Assembly (NCBI RefSeq): GCF_036379515.1
Contig: NZ_DASVGN010000008.1
Location: 1 to 64,000, forward strand
DNA length: 64,000 nucleotides
Direction of reading: 5' to 3'
From: Castellaniella sp036379515
GTDB lineage: Bacteria; Pseudomonadota; Gammaproteobacteria; Burkholderiales; Burkholderiaceae_B
Shown here: in pieces, positions 16,623 through 26,127 of the stretch
Layout: each line of letters opens with the position of its first letter
Numbering within the stretch: the first letter of the stretch is position 1
Notes under the pieces: generated by a model
Databases searched by the model: none
What the model was told of the DNA's origin: nothing
What the model saw: the letters and a program-made list of their open reading frames with translations, nothing else
Translations under genes and position numbers: made by a program

Positions 16623-19193
16623 TTATTGGCCCAGCAGGCCCTTGATGGCATTGCCCAGGCGCTGAACCGGGTCACTGCCCGAGGGGGTGGTGCGCGCGCC
16701 AGAGTCCGGCACCGGCAAAGCCTGTTCGATCAGGTCTTTGCCCGACAGCAACTGCATCAGGCCCGACTGGAGCGCCCGCTGCACCGTCTGATTATGCATG
16801 TCGCTCCATTGAACGTCGTATTTCGGGTTGCTCCAGGCGCCCGACACCCGGACTGGAATGGTAGCGCCCAACAGCGATCCCAAGTCGCCCGCAAGCGCCC
16901 GCGGAGGACGCACCGCCACCTTGACCTGCAGCACGACGTCCAGGCTGCGGTCCGGGATGCTGAGCTGTGCGGGCTTGCCCACCGCCACATGGACGAGGGG
17001 CGATATCATGTCCAGACGTGTCACGGTACCGGCCCCACCTTTCAGGTCGATGCGGCCATCGAGACTGCTGAACGCCGTGCTGCTTCCTTTGCGAAACGGG
17101 GACGGCACTGCATCCAGGCGCCCTTTGAGAACATTGCCCAGTGCGGAGGCCACGTCAGACAGCGTCTGCCCGGCATCTACACCGTAAACGGCACCATCGC
17201 GAATCTGCCAGGACGCCTGCCCCGACAAGGATTTTTCAAGCGCCGGCAATGAGGCCCCCTGGGCCTGAAGGTCCAGATGCGCACTCCCCTGTCCAGAGAG
17301 CACGCCACGCGCGGCCAGTGCCTGTATCAAGGGTGCCACCGCCACCTTGTCCAGCGACAGCTTCAACGTCAGGGCCTGATCCATGGCTGCGCTCATGTTC
17401 CCCGACAACGTTCCCTGATAGAGCTGGGCTGCCAAGTTCGAAACCGAGAGCACCCCCTTCTGGGCTGCCACCTGAGCCTGCACGCGAGTAAGCTGCACGT
17501 CTCGCACGCGCAGGTCGCCGATTTTCACGGTCCCTTGAGCGTCCAGCCCCTTCAGAAAGGACCAGTCCAGCCGCGTCAGCCCCGCCGGCGCGGCGGGTGC
17601 CACGACGGCCTCGGCCTTGGGTTTGGGCTTGTCGTCGGACTTGGCCGCCGCAGGTTTCTTCTGGTCGGCCACCGCCACCACGGGAGCTGCCACGGGCAAC
17701 CAGCGATTCAGATCCAGCTTTTCGGTACTCAGGGAAAAGTCTACATGTGGCTTGTCGAGGTGAGTTGCCTTGGCCTTGAATGCAGCCTGTCCACCGTCGA
17801 CCACCGCATTGAGATCGGCTTCGAGCACGTCCTGAATCAGATCCATGTGGACGCTGCCGATCATGGGAGCCTCATAGCCGCCCTGAGGCAACGCCTGATC
17901 CTGCACGGCGACATCCCCCTTGATTGCAGTGAGGGCGCCCTTGCGCAAGGCATGGTTCCAGATCAGTGGCGACGTCAGTTTCAACCGCAACAGGCGCTTG
18001 CCTTGAGTCAGATTGCCATCCAGCCCCACCGACTTGAACTGCCATTCGCTCGCATTGCCTGACAGGCCCTCGAACTTGAGCGAAGCCGCCAGGGTGTCGT
18101 CACCCGTCCACTTGAAGGTGCCCGTGACCGGATCACCTTGAGCGGAATCCGGAGAAATCGACAAGGCGGGGGCATCCAGCGCGACATCCAGTGCGCTCCC
18201 TTGATCCTTTCCGGTCGCCCGCAACGAGAGCTTCGAGATCTTCAGCTCGGCATTGCGCGCATCCAGATGCAGCTGGCCGGCCGACAGGCTGGCCTGCAGG
18301 CCCTGAATGGGGTGGGCCCCCACGATGTCGCCCGCGACGGCGAGGTCGAGATTGGCCGCCGAGAAACGATGCGCACGGCCGTCATACGACAGATTGCCCT
18401 TGAGCGTGGCCTGCGCCTTGTTCAGGTTCCCCAGCCGTCCAGTAATCTGCACGTTGATCTTTTGAGCCGAATACCCGCGCCCGCCCGGGTTCAGACGGAA
18501 CAGTGCCTGCGCGTTGAGCTTGGCGTCCTGAATGGGGTCATCGCCCTTGAAAACCGCCTTGAGCGCTACGTCGAACGGCTGATCATACGTGACGCGCCCC
18601 GTATTGGCCTCGATGTCGGTCAAGGTCGTGTTCAGACCATCACGCAAATCCTGATAGTGAATCTGCCCGCCCTTGAGCTCCAGCCCTGCAATGTCGATAT
18701 TCAGATCGGAATCCGAACCGCCCGCTACCAAAGGTGCAGCCACCGCACCCGTAAGGGCATGCGCCTGCGGGATGGGATGCGCCAGCGCACGCCGATCCCC
18801 CAGCAGATCATCAAAGTTGAAGTGCCCCTTGGCATCGCGCACCACCCAGGCCTTCAGCCCCGAGATCGAGACGTGATCCACCACCAGCTGGTTGGACAGC
18901 AACGGCCAGATGGCCACGGCAAAGCGGGCGCCATCGACGGACACGAACAGGTCCTTGCTGCCCCGGTCAGAGAGCGACACGTCCTTGACGGAGAGCCCGA
19001 TCCGCGGGAAGAGCGAAAGCTCGATGTCCCCTTGAATCGTCAACGTGCGCCCATAGCGCGCATAGACCAGGTCTTCGAGCTTGGATTTGTACGCATTGGG
19101 ATTGAAGGTCAACAGGAAAATTGCCAACCCGACCACCGCGATGATGAGCGCGACAACCAGACCGAACAATATCCGCTTCAACCAGACATTCAT
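16623..19193 (-). CDS. AsmA-family protein
   Basis: This 856-residue protein has one N-terminal membrane anchor (about residues 5-28, ILFGLVVALIIAVVGLAIF) and a very long periplasmic part of repeated beta-rich segments. The AsmA N-terminal domain follows the anchor (YKSKLEDLVYARYGRTLTIQGD), and a second AsmA_2-type region lies in the C-terminal third. AsmA-like proteins are thought to move or organise phospholipids between inner and outer membranes. An Ala/Lys/Pro-rich linker (AAAKSDDKPKPKAEAVV) splits the halves. The ATG at 19193 places the anchor at the extreme N-terminus; an upstream start at 19247 is less likely. Confidence 0.88.
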   Translation of the reverse strand: MNVWLKRILFGLVVALIIAVVGLAIFLLTFNPNAYKSKLEDLVYARYGRTLTIQGDIELSLFPRIGLSVKDVSLSDRGSKDLFVSVDGARFAVAIWPLLSNQLVVDHVSISGLKAWVVRDAKGHFNFDDLLGDRRALAHPIPQAHALTGAVAAPLVAGGSDSDLNIDIAGLELKGGQIHYQDLRDGLNTTLTDIEANTGRVTYDQPFDVALKAVFKGDDPIQDAKLNAQALFRLNPGGRGYSAQKINVQITGRLGNLNKAQATLKGNLSYDGRAHRFSAANLDLAVAGDIVGAHPIQGLQASLSAGQLHLDARNAELKISKLSLRATGKDQGSALDVALDAPALSISPDSAQGDPVTGTFKWTGDDTLAASLKFEGLSGNASEWQFKSVGLDGNLTQGKRLLRLKLTSPLIWNHALRKGALTAIKGDVAVQDQALPQGGYEAPMIGSVHMDLIQDVLEADLNAVVDGGQAAFKAKATHLDKPHVDFSLSTEKLDLNRWLPVAAPVVAVADQKKPAAAKSDDKPKPKAEAVVAPAAPAGLTRLDWSFLKGLDAQGTVKIGDLRVRDVQLTRVQAQVAAQKGVLSVSNLAAQLYQGTLSGNMSAAMDQALTLKLSLDKVAVAPLIQALAARGVLSGQGSAHLDLQAQGASLPALEKSLSGQASWQIRDGAVYGVDAGQTLSDVASALGNVLKGRLDAVPSPFRKGSSTAFSSLDGRIDLKGGAGTVTRLDMISPLVHVAVGKPAQLSIPDRSLDVVLQVKVAVRPPRALAGDLGSLLGATIPVRVSGAWSNPKYDVQWSDMHNQTVQRALQSGLMQLLSGKDLIEQALPVPDSGARTTPSGSDPVQRLGNAIKGLLGQ

Positions 19194-19480
19194 GTTGGAT
19201 CCTGCATTGAAATCGGCGGCTCGCAGCAGGAGCGCCTGCGCGGGCAATAACCCGAATGCTAACCCATGACAAAGTGCGTCGTGGCTCCAATTGCCGCAGA
19301 TGCAGCATTCTGTTGCGAATATAGACCATTCCCGGAACGCAAAAACGGGACGCCCGAACCACCCGCTGTCGCCAATTTCTGTTATACAAAAAGTATCAGG
19401 ATGGTTTGACGTCGCCCCACCTCACCTCAAGGAGCCTCCATGCGCCGTGTGCTGGTTGTGTCATTGTCCCGGAGATCGCC

Positions 19481-20599
19481 ATGCATATAGGCGTTCCGCG
19501 TGAAACCCTGCCGGGTGAGACCCGAGTGGCAGCCACCCCAGAAACAGTGAAAAAACTCGTCAAGGCGGGGCACACCGTCCTGGTGGAACGCGAAGCAGGC
19601 ACGGCCGCCCGTTTTCCCGACGCAGACTATGAACAGGCTGGGGCCAGTCTGGCCGATACCGCCTCAGTACTGCGGTGTCCGCTGGTCCTGAAAGTGCGCC
19701 GGCCTACGGCGACCGAGCTCGGCCATATGGCACCCGGCAGTGCAGTGCTGGGCATGCTGGACCCCTTCGACGCCTCGGGCCTGCAGGCGCTGGCGGACGC
19801 CGGACTGACGGCCTTTGCGCTGGAAGCCGCGCCGCGCACTACGCGCGCCCAAGGCCTGGACGTGCTCTCGTCACAAGCGAATCTGGCGGGCTACAAGGCG
19901 GTCTTGTTGGCTGCCCACTATTACGGGCGCATTTTCCCCATGCTCATGACGGCCGCTGGCACGCTGAAGGCCGCGCGCGTCGTGGTGCTGGGCGCGGGGG
20001 TCGCGGGGCTGCAGGCCATTGCCACGGCGCGCCGGCTCGGTGCCGTCGTCGAGGCATCCGATGTACGCCCTGCCGCCCGCGAGCAAGTGGAATCCCTGGG
20101 GGGCAAATTCATCGACGTGCCCTTCGAGACCGACGAAGAGCGCGAAATCGCCCAAGGGACCGGAGGCTACGCACGCCCGATGCCGGCCGCCTGGATGGCG
20201 CGGCAAGCGCGGCTCGTAGCCGAACGTTGCAAGCAGGCCGACATCGTCATCACGACAGCCCTCATCCCGGGGCGGCCTGCCCCCGTCCTCATCCAGCCCG
20301 AGACCGTAGACGCCATGAAACCTGGCTCTGTCCTGGTGGACTTGGCCGTCGAACGCGGCGGCAACTGTCCGCTGTCCGTGGAGGGCAAAGTAACCGACCA
20401 TCAGGGGGTCACGCTGGTGGGGCTCACGAACCTGCCAGCGCTGCTACCCACCGATGCCTCTGCACTCTATGCGCGCAACGTGCTGGATTTTCTCAAACTC
20501 ATCATCGATGCACAGGGCGCGCTGGCCCTGCCCGCAGATGACGACATTGTCAAAGCGTGCCTGGTCTGCAAAGACGGGCAGGTCCTGAGGAAAACATGA
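19481..20599 (+). CDS. pntAA: NAD(P) transhydrogenase, alpha subunit part 1 (NAD-binding dI domain)
   Basis: This is the cytoplasmic NAD(H)-binding domain of the proton-translocating transhydrogenase, which makes NADPH from NADH using the proton motive force. The 372 residues start MHIGVPRETLPGETRVAATP, shared with alanine dehydrogenases, and contain the Rossmann motif VVVLGAGVAGLQAIATARRLGA and the RQD-loop-like DVRPAAREQVESLGG segment. GGAGATCGCC precedes the ATG at 19481. The subunit is split from the membrane part, as in Rhodospirillum. Its stop overlaps pntAB (ATGA). Confidence 0.95.
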   Translation: MHIGVPRETLPGETRVAATPETVKKLVKAGHTVLVEREAGTAARFPDADYEQAGASLADTASVLRCPLVLKVRRPTATELGHMAPGSAVLGMLDPFDASGLQALADAGLTAFALEAAPRTTRAQGLDVLSSQANLAGYKAVLLAAHYYGRIFPMLMTAAGTLKAARVVVLGAGVAGLQAIATARRLGAVVEASDVRPAAREQVESLGGKFIDVPFETDEEREIAQGTGGYARPMPAAWMARQARLVAERCKQADIVITTALIPGRPAPVLIQPETVDAMKPGSVLVDLAVERGGNCPLSVEGKVTDHQGVTLVGLTNLPALLPTDASALYARNVLDFLKLIIDAQGALALPADDDIVKACLVCKDGQVLRKT

Positions 20600-20907
20600 T
20601 GGAAGCCGTCAATCCCACACTCATCAACATCATCATTTTCGTCCTGGCCGTGTACGTCGGTTTTCACGTGGTCTGGAACGTAACCCCCGCCCTGCACACG
20701 CCGCTGATGGCGGTCACCAACGCCATCTCGGCCATCGTCATCGTGGGGGCCATGCTGGCGGCGGCCCTCACTGACGGAGGCCTGGCACAAACCATGGGGA
20801 CTCTTGCCGTGGCGCTGGCGGCAGTCAACGTGTTCGGTGGCTTTCTGGTCACGCAGCGCATGCTGCAGATGTTCAAGAAAAAGGATCGCAAAGGAGACCA
20901 TGCATGA
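20596..20907 (+). CDS. pntAB: NAD(P) transhydrogenase, alpha subunit part 2 (membrane dIIa)
   Basis: A 103-residue membrane subunit with three hydrophobic segments, roughly 11-30, 40-60 and 69-91, ending in a basic tail (FKKKDRKGDH). It carries GFHVVWNVTPALHTPLMAVTNAIS, the conserved dII block of the proton channel, here cited in part (HVVWNVTPALHTPLM). It overlaps pntAA by four bases and pntB by four bases, so the three subunits are made in step. Confidence 0.94.
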   Translation: MMEAVNPTLINIIIFVLAVYVGFHVVWNVTPALHTPLMAVTNAISAIVIVGAMLAAALTDGGLAQTMGTLAVALAAVNVFGGFLVTQRMLQMFKKKDRKGDHA

Positions 20908-22340
20908 TTTCCGCCAACCTGGTCATTCTGCTGTATCTGGTCGCCTCGGTCTGCTTCATCCAGGCGCTCAAGGGGCTGTCACACCCGATGACATCGCGCC
21001 GTGGGAATCTTTTCGGCATGGTGGGGATGGCCATCGCCATCCTGACGACGGCGGCCCTCATCATCGGGCTGGCACGCGAAGGCGCCACGGGGCTGGGTTT
21101 GGGTCGCATCGTGCTGGGCCTGCTCATCGGCGGTAGCGTGGGCACATTGCTCGCGCGCAAGGTCGAGATGACCAAAATGCCAGAGCTCATCGCCTTCATG
21201 CACAGCATGATCGGTCTCGCAGCAGTCGCCATCGCGGTGGCTGTCGTGGCCGAACCTCATGCCTTCGGCATCGCCGCGCCCGGCACGCCCATTCCCACCG
21301 GCAATCGTCTCGAGCTCTTCATCGGCACCTTCGTGGGTGCCATCACATTCTCGGGATCGGTCATTGCCTTCGGAAAGCTCTCCGGCAAATACAAGTTCCG
21401 GCTGTTTCGAGGCGCGCCAGTAATCTTCGCCGGACAGCACGTGCTGAACCTGATCCTGGCCATCGTCATGATTGCCTGCGGCCTATGGTTCATGGCCACG
21501 CAGTCCTGGCTGCCCTACGTGCTCATGACGGCCATTGCGTTTGCACTGGGCGTACTCATCATCATCCCGATCGGCGGCGCCGACATGCCGGTGGTGATCT
21601 CGATGCTCAACAGCTACTCAGGATGGGCGGCAGCCGGCATCGGCTTTTCGCTCGAGAATCCCATGCTCATCATTGCCGGCTCACTGGTGGGCTCGTCGGG
21701 CGCGATTCTCTCGTACATCATGTGCAAGGCGATGAACCGGTCGTTCTTCAACGTGATCCTGGGGGGCTTTGGTGCCGAGCCCTCGGCCACCAGCACTCAG
21801 GACGGCACGCAGCGCAGCGTCAAATCAGGCAGCCCCGAAGATGCGGCCTTCCTCATGAGTAACGCAGAATCGCTGGTCATTGTCCCGGGGTACGGCCTGG
21901 CCGTAGCACGCGCCCAGCACGCGCTGAAAGAGCTCGCCGCCAAGCTGGGTGAAAAAGGCGTCACGGTGAAATACGCCATCCACCCCGTTGCTGGCCGCAT
22001 GCCCGGTCACATGAACGTGCTGCTCGCCGAAGCCGAGGTGCCATACGATCAGGTCTTCGAGATGGACGACATCAACGGCGAATTCGGCCAGACCGACGTA
22101 GTGCTGGTCATGGGCGCCAACGACGTGGTCAACCCTGCTGCCAAGAACGATCCGCACTCGCCGATTTCGGGCATGCCCATTCTCGAAGCCTACAAGGCGC
22201 GTACGGTCATCGTGAACAAGCGCTCCATGGCCACGGGCTATGCGGGGCTCGAGAACGAGCTGTTCTACATGGACAAGACCATGATGGTATTTGGTGATGC
22301 CAAGAAAGTGCTCGAAGACATGGTAAAGGCGCTGGAATAG
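20904..22340 (+). CDS. pntB: NAD(P) transhydrogenase, beta subunit
   Basis: The beta subunit completes the proton channel and carries the NADP(H)-binding domain. The 478 residues have eight or nine membrane segments up to about residue 265, then the cytoplasmic dIII domain. dIII shows VPGYGLAVARAQHALKELA, the NADP-binding GYGLAVA motif, and the closing VINKRSMATGYAGLENELF and MVFGDAKK blocks. Start and stop fit the family without adjustment. It ends the pnt operon, followed by 111 bases before the PilZ gene. Confidence 0.97.
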   Translation: MISANLVILLYLVASVCFIQALKGLSHPMTSRRGNLFGMVGMAIAILTTAALIIGLAREGATGLGLGRIVLGLLIGGSVGTLLARKVEMTKMPELIAFMHSMIGLAAVAIAVAVVAEPHAFGIAAPGTPIPTGNRLELFIGTFVGAITFSGSVIAFGKLSGKYKFRLFRGAPVIFAGQHVLNLILAIVMIACGLWFMATQSWLPYVLMTAIAFALGVLIIIPIGGADMPVVISMLNSYSGWAAAGIGFSLENPMLIIAGSLVGSSGAILSYIMCKAMNRSFFNVILGGFGAEPSATSTQDGTQRSVKSGSPEDAAFLMSNAESLVIVPGYGLAVARAQHALKELAAKLGEKGVTVKYAIHPVAGRMPGHMNVLLAEAEVPYDQVFEMDDINGEFGQTDVVLVMGANDVVNPAAKNDPHSPISGMPILEAYKARTVIVNKRSMATGYAGLENELFYMDKTMMVFGDAKKVLEDMVKALE

Positions 22341-22451
22341 GCCTGACACACGGCGTGACCGGAGCACCACGCTTTCATGCGCGGTTGCTCCGCCCCGCCT
22401 GGGAATCGATTACACTTTGGCACTGCAAAAAAATATTACATTTCATCCGTC

Positions 22452-23189
22452 ATGGCCATCGAGGAAGACGATCCCTACGTAGTTTCACAGCCGTTGGAAA
22501 TCCAGGCCATCGTCAACAACTTGCTCAGCAAGCGGGTTCTGGTGCGGCTGGACGTCCCGCACCACGCGGTGTCCATCATCTCGACACTGCTGGACGTCGA
22601 CCGGAAATTCGGCACGATCCTGCTGGACAACGCCTCGGACCAAGACATCAACGACCGCCTGCTGCGCGCGCCACTGGTGCGCCTGCAAGGCATGCTGGAC
22701 CGTGTGCTGATCGAATTCACCGGGCGTCTGGCGCCAGCCTTTCACGGTGGCAGGCCGGCATTCTCAATGGCGCAGCCCCCGCAACTCCGGCGCATGCAGC
22801 GGCGCGAGTCCTTCCGCATCGACATCCCGAACAGCGCCGCTGCCACCAGCACGATCGACGACGCCTCGCTGTCTAAACGACCGGCGCGCTTCCGCCTGAT
22901 GGACCTCAGCACAGGAGGGGTCAAGCTTGCCGACGATGACAATATCCTCGAGCAATCCCCGGTCGGGACGATCTTCAGCCAATGCAGCCTCGATCTTCCT
23001 GATTTTGCACCCATCCCCGTCAGCCTGAGGCTATTGCGTCACTCGCAGCTCATCCAGGGAAACGGCAAAACCCTGCATGCGGCGGCGTGCCGCTTCTTCA
23101 ATCTGCCAGCCAATCGGCAGATCACGATCCAGCAATACGTGAGCAGCCTGGAACGGGCTGCCATGGCCCGGCGCTGGGGAATCGAGTAA
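22452..23189 (+). CDS. YcgR-like c-di-GMP-binding flagellar brake protein (PilZ domain)
   Basis: A 245-residue protein with an N-terminal YcgR domain (about 10-105) and a C-terminal PilZ domain. The PilZ c-di-GMP contacts are present: RRESFR, giving RxxxR at Arg118 and Arg122, and DLSTGG at 151-156 (D/NxSxxG). YcgR proteins slow flagellar rotation when c-di-GMP is high. The ATG at 22452 is favoured because the N-terminal domain aligns from there; a frame from 22377 adds unrelated residues. No flagellar genes are in the window, so the swimming link is inferred from the family; a chemoreceptor gene at 36.6 kb is consistent with motility. Confidence 0.88.
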   Translation: MAIEEDDPYVVSQPLEIQAIVNNLLSKRVLVRLDVPHHAVSIISTLLDVDRKFGTILLDNASDQDINDRLLRAPLVRLQGMLDRVLIEFTGRLAPAFHGGRPAFSMAQPPQLRRMQRRESFRIDIPNSAAATSTIDDASLSKRPARFRLMDLSTGGVKLADDDNILEQSPVGTIFSQCSLDLPDFAPIPVSLRLLRHSQLIQGNGKTLHAAACRFFNLPANRQITIQQYVSSLERAAMARRWGIE

Positions 23190-23208
23190 ATATATCAATT
23201 GCATATTT
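23188..23208. promoter_or_regulatory. AT-rich candidate operator upstream of the hydroxyproline dehydrogenase
   Basis: An AT-rich patch, ATATATCAATTGCATATTT at 23190-23208, stands out in GC-rich DNA 45 bases before the FAD dehydrogenase start. Its ends AAATAT and ATATTT are an imperfect palindrome. A related patch with ATAT, TTGCA and ATATTT in the same order lies upstream of the deaminase gene at 34164-34183 on the other strand. This may be the GntR regulator's site; evidence is pattern only. Confidence 0.3.
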
Positions 23209-23253
23209 AGTCGTGCTGTGGAATCATGGTCGGAACATTCGACGAAGGAATCC

Positions 23254-24522
23254 ATGGCCACCACTTCCTGCCAGGTTGCCGTCATTGGCGGCGGCATCAT
23301 CGGCGCCAGTTGCGCACTTTACCTGCAAGAAGCGGGGCTGGACGTCATGCTCATCGAACGCGAAGACATCGCGTCCGGTGCAAGCCAGGGTAACGCGGGC
23401 GGCCTGGCCTTCGCCGAGATCCTCCCGCTGGCTTCACCTCGCATCATTCGGAAGGCGCTTCACTGGATGCGCGACCCCTTGGGTCCGCTCAGTCTGCCCC
23501 CGGCCTACCTGCCTCAGATCGCGCCCTGGTTGCTGCGACTCTGGCGCGCCAGCTGGCCCGACCGATACCGCGCGAACATCCAGTCGCAAGTCAGCCTGAT
23601 TCAATTGGCTCAAACCGAACTGCTGTCCATGATGGCCCGCACAGGCCTGGACCGGCATCTGCACACCGAAGGCGTCCTCGAGGTCTACGAAGGGGCCGAA
23701 CGCTTTGCGACGGCGCAGGAAGTCACACGCCAGCGCGCACACTACGGCATCCAGAGCCAGGTGCTGCAAGGCGCCGCGCTGGCGGAGTTCCAGCCTGGGC
23801 TCTCCGCACGCTTCACGCACGGCATTTACCTGGACAGCTGGCGCAACATCGACGATCCCTATCGCTATACGCAAGACGTGGCGCGCCACGCTCTGTCGCA
23901 GGGAACGCGGCAATTGCGCGGCAAAGTCGTGCATCTGTCACCCACACCCTCGGGCGGACGTATCCACCTGGCCGACGGCACTTTGGTCGAAGCGCAGCAC
24001 GTCGTGGTGGCCGCCGGCGCCTGGTCCCACCAGCTGACGCGACCACTGGGCGACGTCATCCCGCTCGAAACCGAGCGCGGCTACAACACCACACTTGCAC
24101 CGGATGCTTTGGATCTGCACCGCCAGATCACCTTCCCCGACCACGGATTCGTCGTTTCCCCGCTGACCTGCGGCATCCGGGTGGGCGGTGCCGTAGAGCT
24201 GGCTGGACTCAAGCGCGCCCCGGACTACCGCCGCTCCACGGTCATGCTGGACAAGGCCAAGGCCTTTCTGCCGGCCCTGCGCACCGAAAACGGCCACGCC
24301 TGGATGGGCTTTCGACCCAGCCTGCCCGACTCGTTGCCTGTGATTGGCCCGGCGCGACGTCATCTTGCCTTCATCTACGCCTTCGGCCACGGCCACCTGG
24401 GTCTGACCCAATCGGCCGCCACGGCCCGCCTGGTGCGCGACATGGTGACCGGCCAGACGCCCGCCATCCCGCTGCACCCTTACCGCCCCGGGCGGTTTTC
24501 GTTGTTCAAGGATTCTCCATGA
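23254..24522 (+). CDS. FAD-dependent D-amino-acid dehydrogenase, probable D-hydroxyproline dehydrogenase
   Basis: A 422-residue DAO/DadA-family flavoprotein. The FAD dinucleotide motif is VAVIGGGIIGASCALYL, with GGGIIG at 12-17, followed by the acidic residue of IERED and the ASQGNAGG block. The C-terminal part has WMGFRPSLPDSLPVIGP and GHGHLGLTQSAATARLV, typical of the group. AAGGAATCC precedes the ATG. The next gene, overlapping by four bases, is a 4-hydroxyproline 2-epimerase, so the substrate is most likely cis-4-hydroxy-D-proline, oxidised to pyrroline-4-hydroxy-2-carboxylate. Other D-amino acids cannot be excluded. Confidence 0.86.
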   Translation: MATTSCQVAVIGGGIIGASCALYLQEAGLDVMLIEREDIASGASQGNAGGLAFAEILPLASPRIIRKALHWMRDPLGPLSLPPAYLPQIAPWLLRLWRASWPDRYRANIQSQVSLIQLAQTELLSMMARTGLDRHLHTEGVLEVYEGAERFATAQEVTRQRAHYGIQSQVLQGAALAEFQPGLSARFTHGIYLDSWRNIDDPYRYTQDVARHALSQGTRQLRGKVVHLSPTPSGGRIHLADGTLVEAQHVVVAAGAWSHQLTRPLGDVIPLETERGYNTTLAPDALDLHRQITFPDHGFVVSPLTCGIRVGGAVELAGLKRAPDYRRSTVMLDKAKAFLPALRTENGHAWMGFRPSLPDSLPVIGPARRHLAFIYAFGHGHLGLTQSAATARLVRDMVTGQTPAIPLHPYRPGRFSLFKDSP

Positions 24523-25457
24523 AACGCATTTCAATACTGGATTCCCACACGGGTGGTGAGCCGACGCGGCTGGTGCTGGACGGGCTCCCCGATCTCGGGC
24601 GTGGCACCATGGCGCAACGGCGTGCCTATTTCGCACAACACTGCGATGACTGGCGCAAGGCCATCATCCTGGAGCCGCGTGGCAGCGACGTCATGGTGGG
24701 GGCCCTGCTATGCCCCCCTGAAGACCCATCAGCCACGGCGGGCGTCATTTTCTTCAACAACACCGGCTACCTGGGCATGTGCGGCCACGGCACGATCGGC
24801 CTGCTGGTCTCGTTGGGCTACCTGGGCCGCATCCAGCCTGGGGACCACCGGATCGAGACACCCGTCGGCACCGTGACGGCCACCTTGCACGACGACGGCT
24901 CCGTCAGCGTGCGCAACGTGCCGTCTTATCGCCATCGAAAGGACGTCACAGTCCAGGTGCCCGGGCACGGCGCCGTCTGCGGCGACATCGCCTGGGGAGG
25001 CAATTGGTTCTTCCTGGTCAATGCACCTGAGCTGATCGTACCCGGTGCCGATCGGGCGGCGCTGACGGAATACACGTCCGCCATCGTGCAGGCGCTGGAA
25101 GACCAGGGAATCACCGGCCGCGATGGCGGACGGATCGACCACGTGGAGCTCTTCGGCCACGACGCCGAGGCAGACAGCCGCAACTTCGTCCTGTGCCCCG
25201 GCAAGGCGTACGACCGTTCGCCTTGCGGGACGGGCACCAGCGCCAAGCTGGCCTGCCTCGCGGCAGACGGCAAGCTGGCTCCAGGGGCCATCTGGAAGCA
25301 GGCCGGTACGCTGGGCACCTGCTTTCAGGGCAGCTATGAACCTGATACCGATGGCTGCATCATCCCCACAATTCGCGGACAGGCCCACGTGAGTGCCGAA
25401 TCCACGCTCATTCTCCAGGACGACGACCCCTTCCAATGGGGGATAGATCCATCATGA
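24519..25457 (+). CDS. 4-hydroxyproline 2-epimerase
   Basis: This proline-racemase-family enzyme interconverts trans-4-hydroxy-L-proline and cis-4-hydroxy-D-proline, the first step of hydroxyproline degradation. The 312 residues keep both acid/base cysteines: Cys88 in GMCGHGTIG and Cys236 in DRSPCGTGTSAK. Two Cys define true epimerases, while the related dehydratases have Thr at the second site. The opening SILDSHTGGEPTR is diagnostic. The ATG overlaps the dehydrogenase stop, and the stop overlaps the GntR gene start. Confidence 0.93.
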   Translation: MKRISILDSHTGGEPTRLVLDGLPDLGRGTMAQRRAYFAQHCDDWRKAIILEPRGSDVMVGALLCPPEDPSATAGVIFFNNTGYLGMCGHGTIGLLVSLGYLGRIQPGDHRIETPVGTVTATLHDDGSVSVRNVPSYRHRKDVTVQVPGHGAVCGDIAWGGNWFFLVNAPELIVPGADRAALTEYTSAIVQALEDQGITGRDGGRIDHVELFGHDAEADSRNFVLCPGKAYDRSPCGTGTSAKLACLAADGKLAPGAIWKQAGTLGTCFQGSYEPDTDGCIIPTIRGQAHVSAESTLILQDDDPFQWGIDPS

Positions 25458-26110
25458 CCGCCACTGCACAAACGCCCAAAGTGCGCGCAACTGAAGCAGC
25501 CTACGACCAGATCGAGCAGATGATCGCCACGCTGCGGCTGGAGCCCAACCAGCCCATCGTGGAGAGCGATCTCATCGAGATGACCGGACTGGGGCGCACC
25601 CCCATCCGCGAGGCCCTGATGCGTCTGGTGGCCAGCGGCCTGATTGAGCAACAGCCCCGCCGGGGCCTGCGTGTGAGCGAAATCCGCATTGCGGAACACC
25701 TGATTCTCATCGACACCCGCCGCGTACTGGAGCGCCTGATCGCCGGGTCATCAGCCCGGCGGGCAAGCCCTACGCAAAGTACCAGCATCCTGCAGCACGC
25801 GCGCGACATGGTCAGCGCCGCGAAACGAAAAGACCTGGCTGCGTACATGCAGGCTGACCAAGCCCTGGATCGCGTCAACCACGAGGCCAGCCGCAATCCC
25901 TACGCCGTGCAGGCCATCGTACCCATGATCATCCAGTGCCGCCGCTTCTGGTATGCCTTCCAGCACGAGGGCGATCTGGAACGCGGGGCGCACTGTCACC
26001 TGCTGGAAGCCGAGGGCATTCACGCCAGAGACCCTGAGCAAGCAATCGCCGGTGCGGATGCCCTCATGGATTACCTGATGGAGTTCACCCGTACGGTGAT
26101 CGAAAACTAG
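25454..26110 (+). CDS. GntR-family (FCD) transcriptional regulator
   Basis: A 218-residue GntR/FadR-type regulator. The winged helix-turn-helix covers about 15-76, with the recognition segment GLGRTPIREALMRL at 45-58; the helical FCD effector domain follows. It overlaps the epimerase gene (ATGA at 25454-25457), making it part of that transcript. It is the only regulator in the 23-34 kb block and probably controls both halves of the hydroxyproline cluster. It is convergent with the 2-hydroxyacid dehydrogenase gene, 17 bases away. Which ligand it senses is not visible from sequence. Confidence 0.88.
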   Translation: MTATAQTPKVRATEAAYDQIEQMIATLRLEPNQPIVESDLIEMTGLGRTPIREALMRLVASGLIEQQPRRGLRVSEIRIAEHLILIDTRRVLERLIAGSSARRASPTQSTSILQHARDMVSAAKRKDLAAYMQADQALDRVNHEASRNPYAVQAIVPMIIQCRRFWYAFQHEGDLERGAHCHLLEAEGIHARDPEQAIAGADALMDYLMEFTRTVIEN

Positions 26111-26127
26111 GGCAAGGCGATACGCTC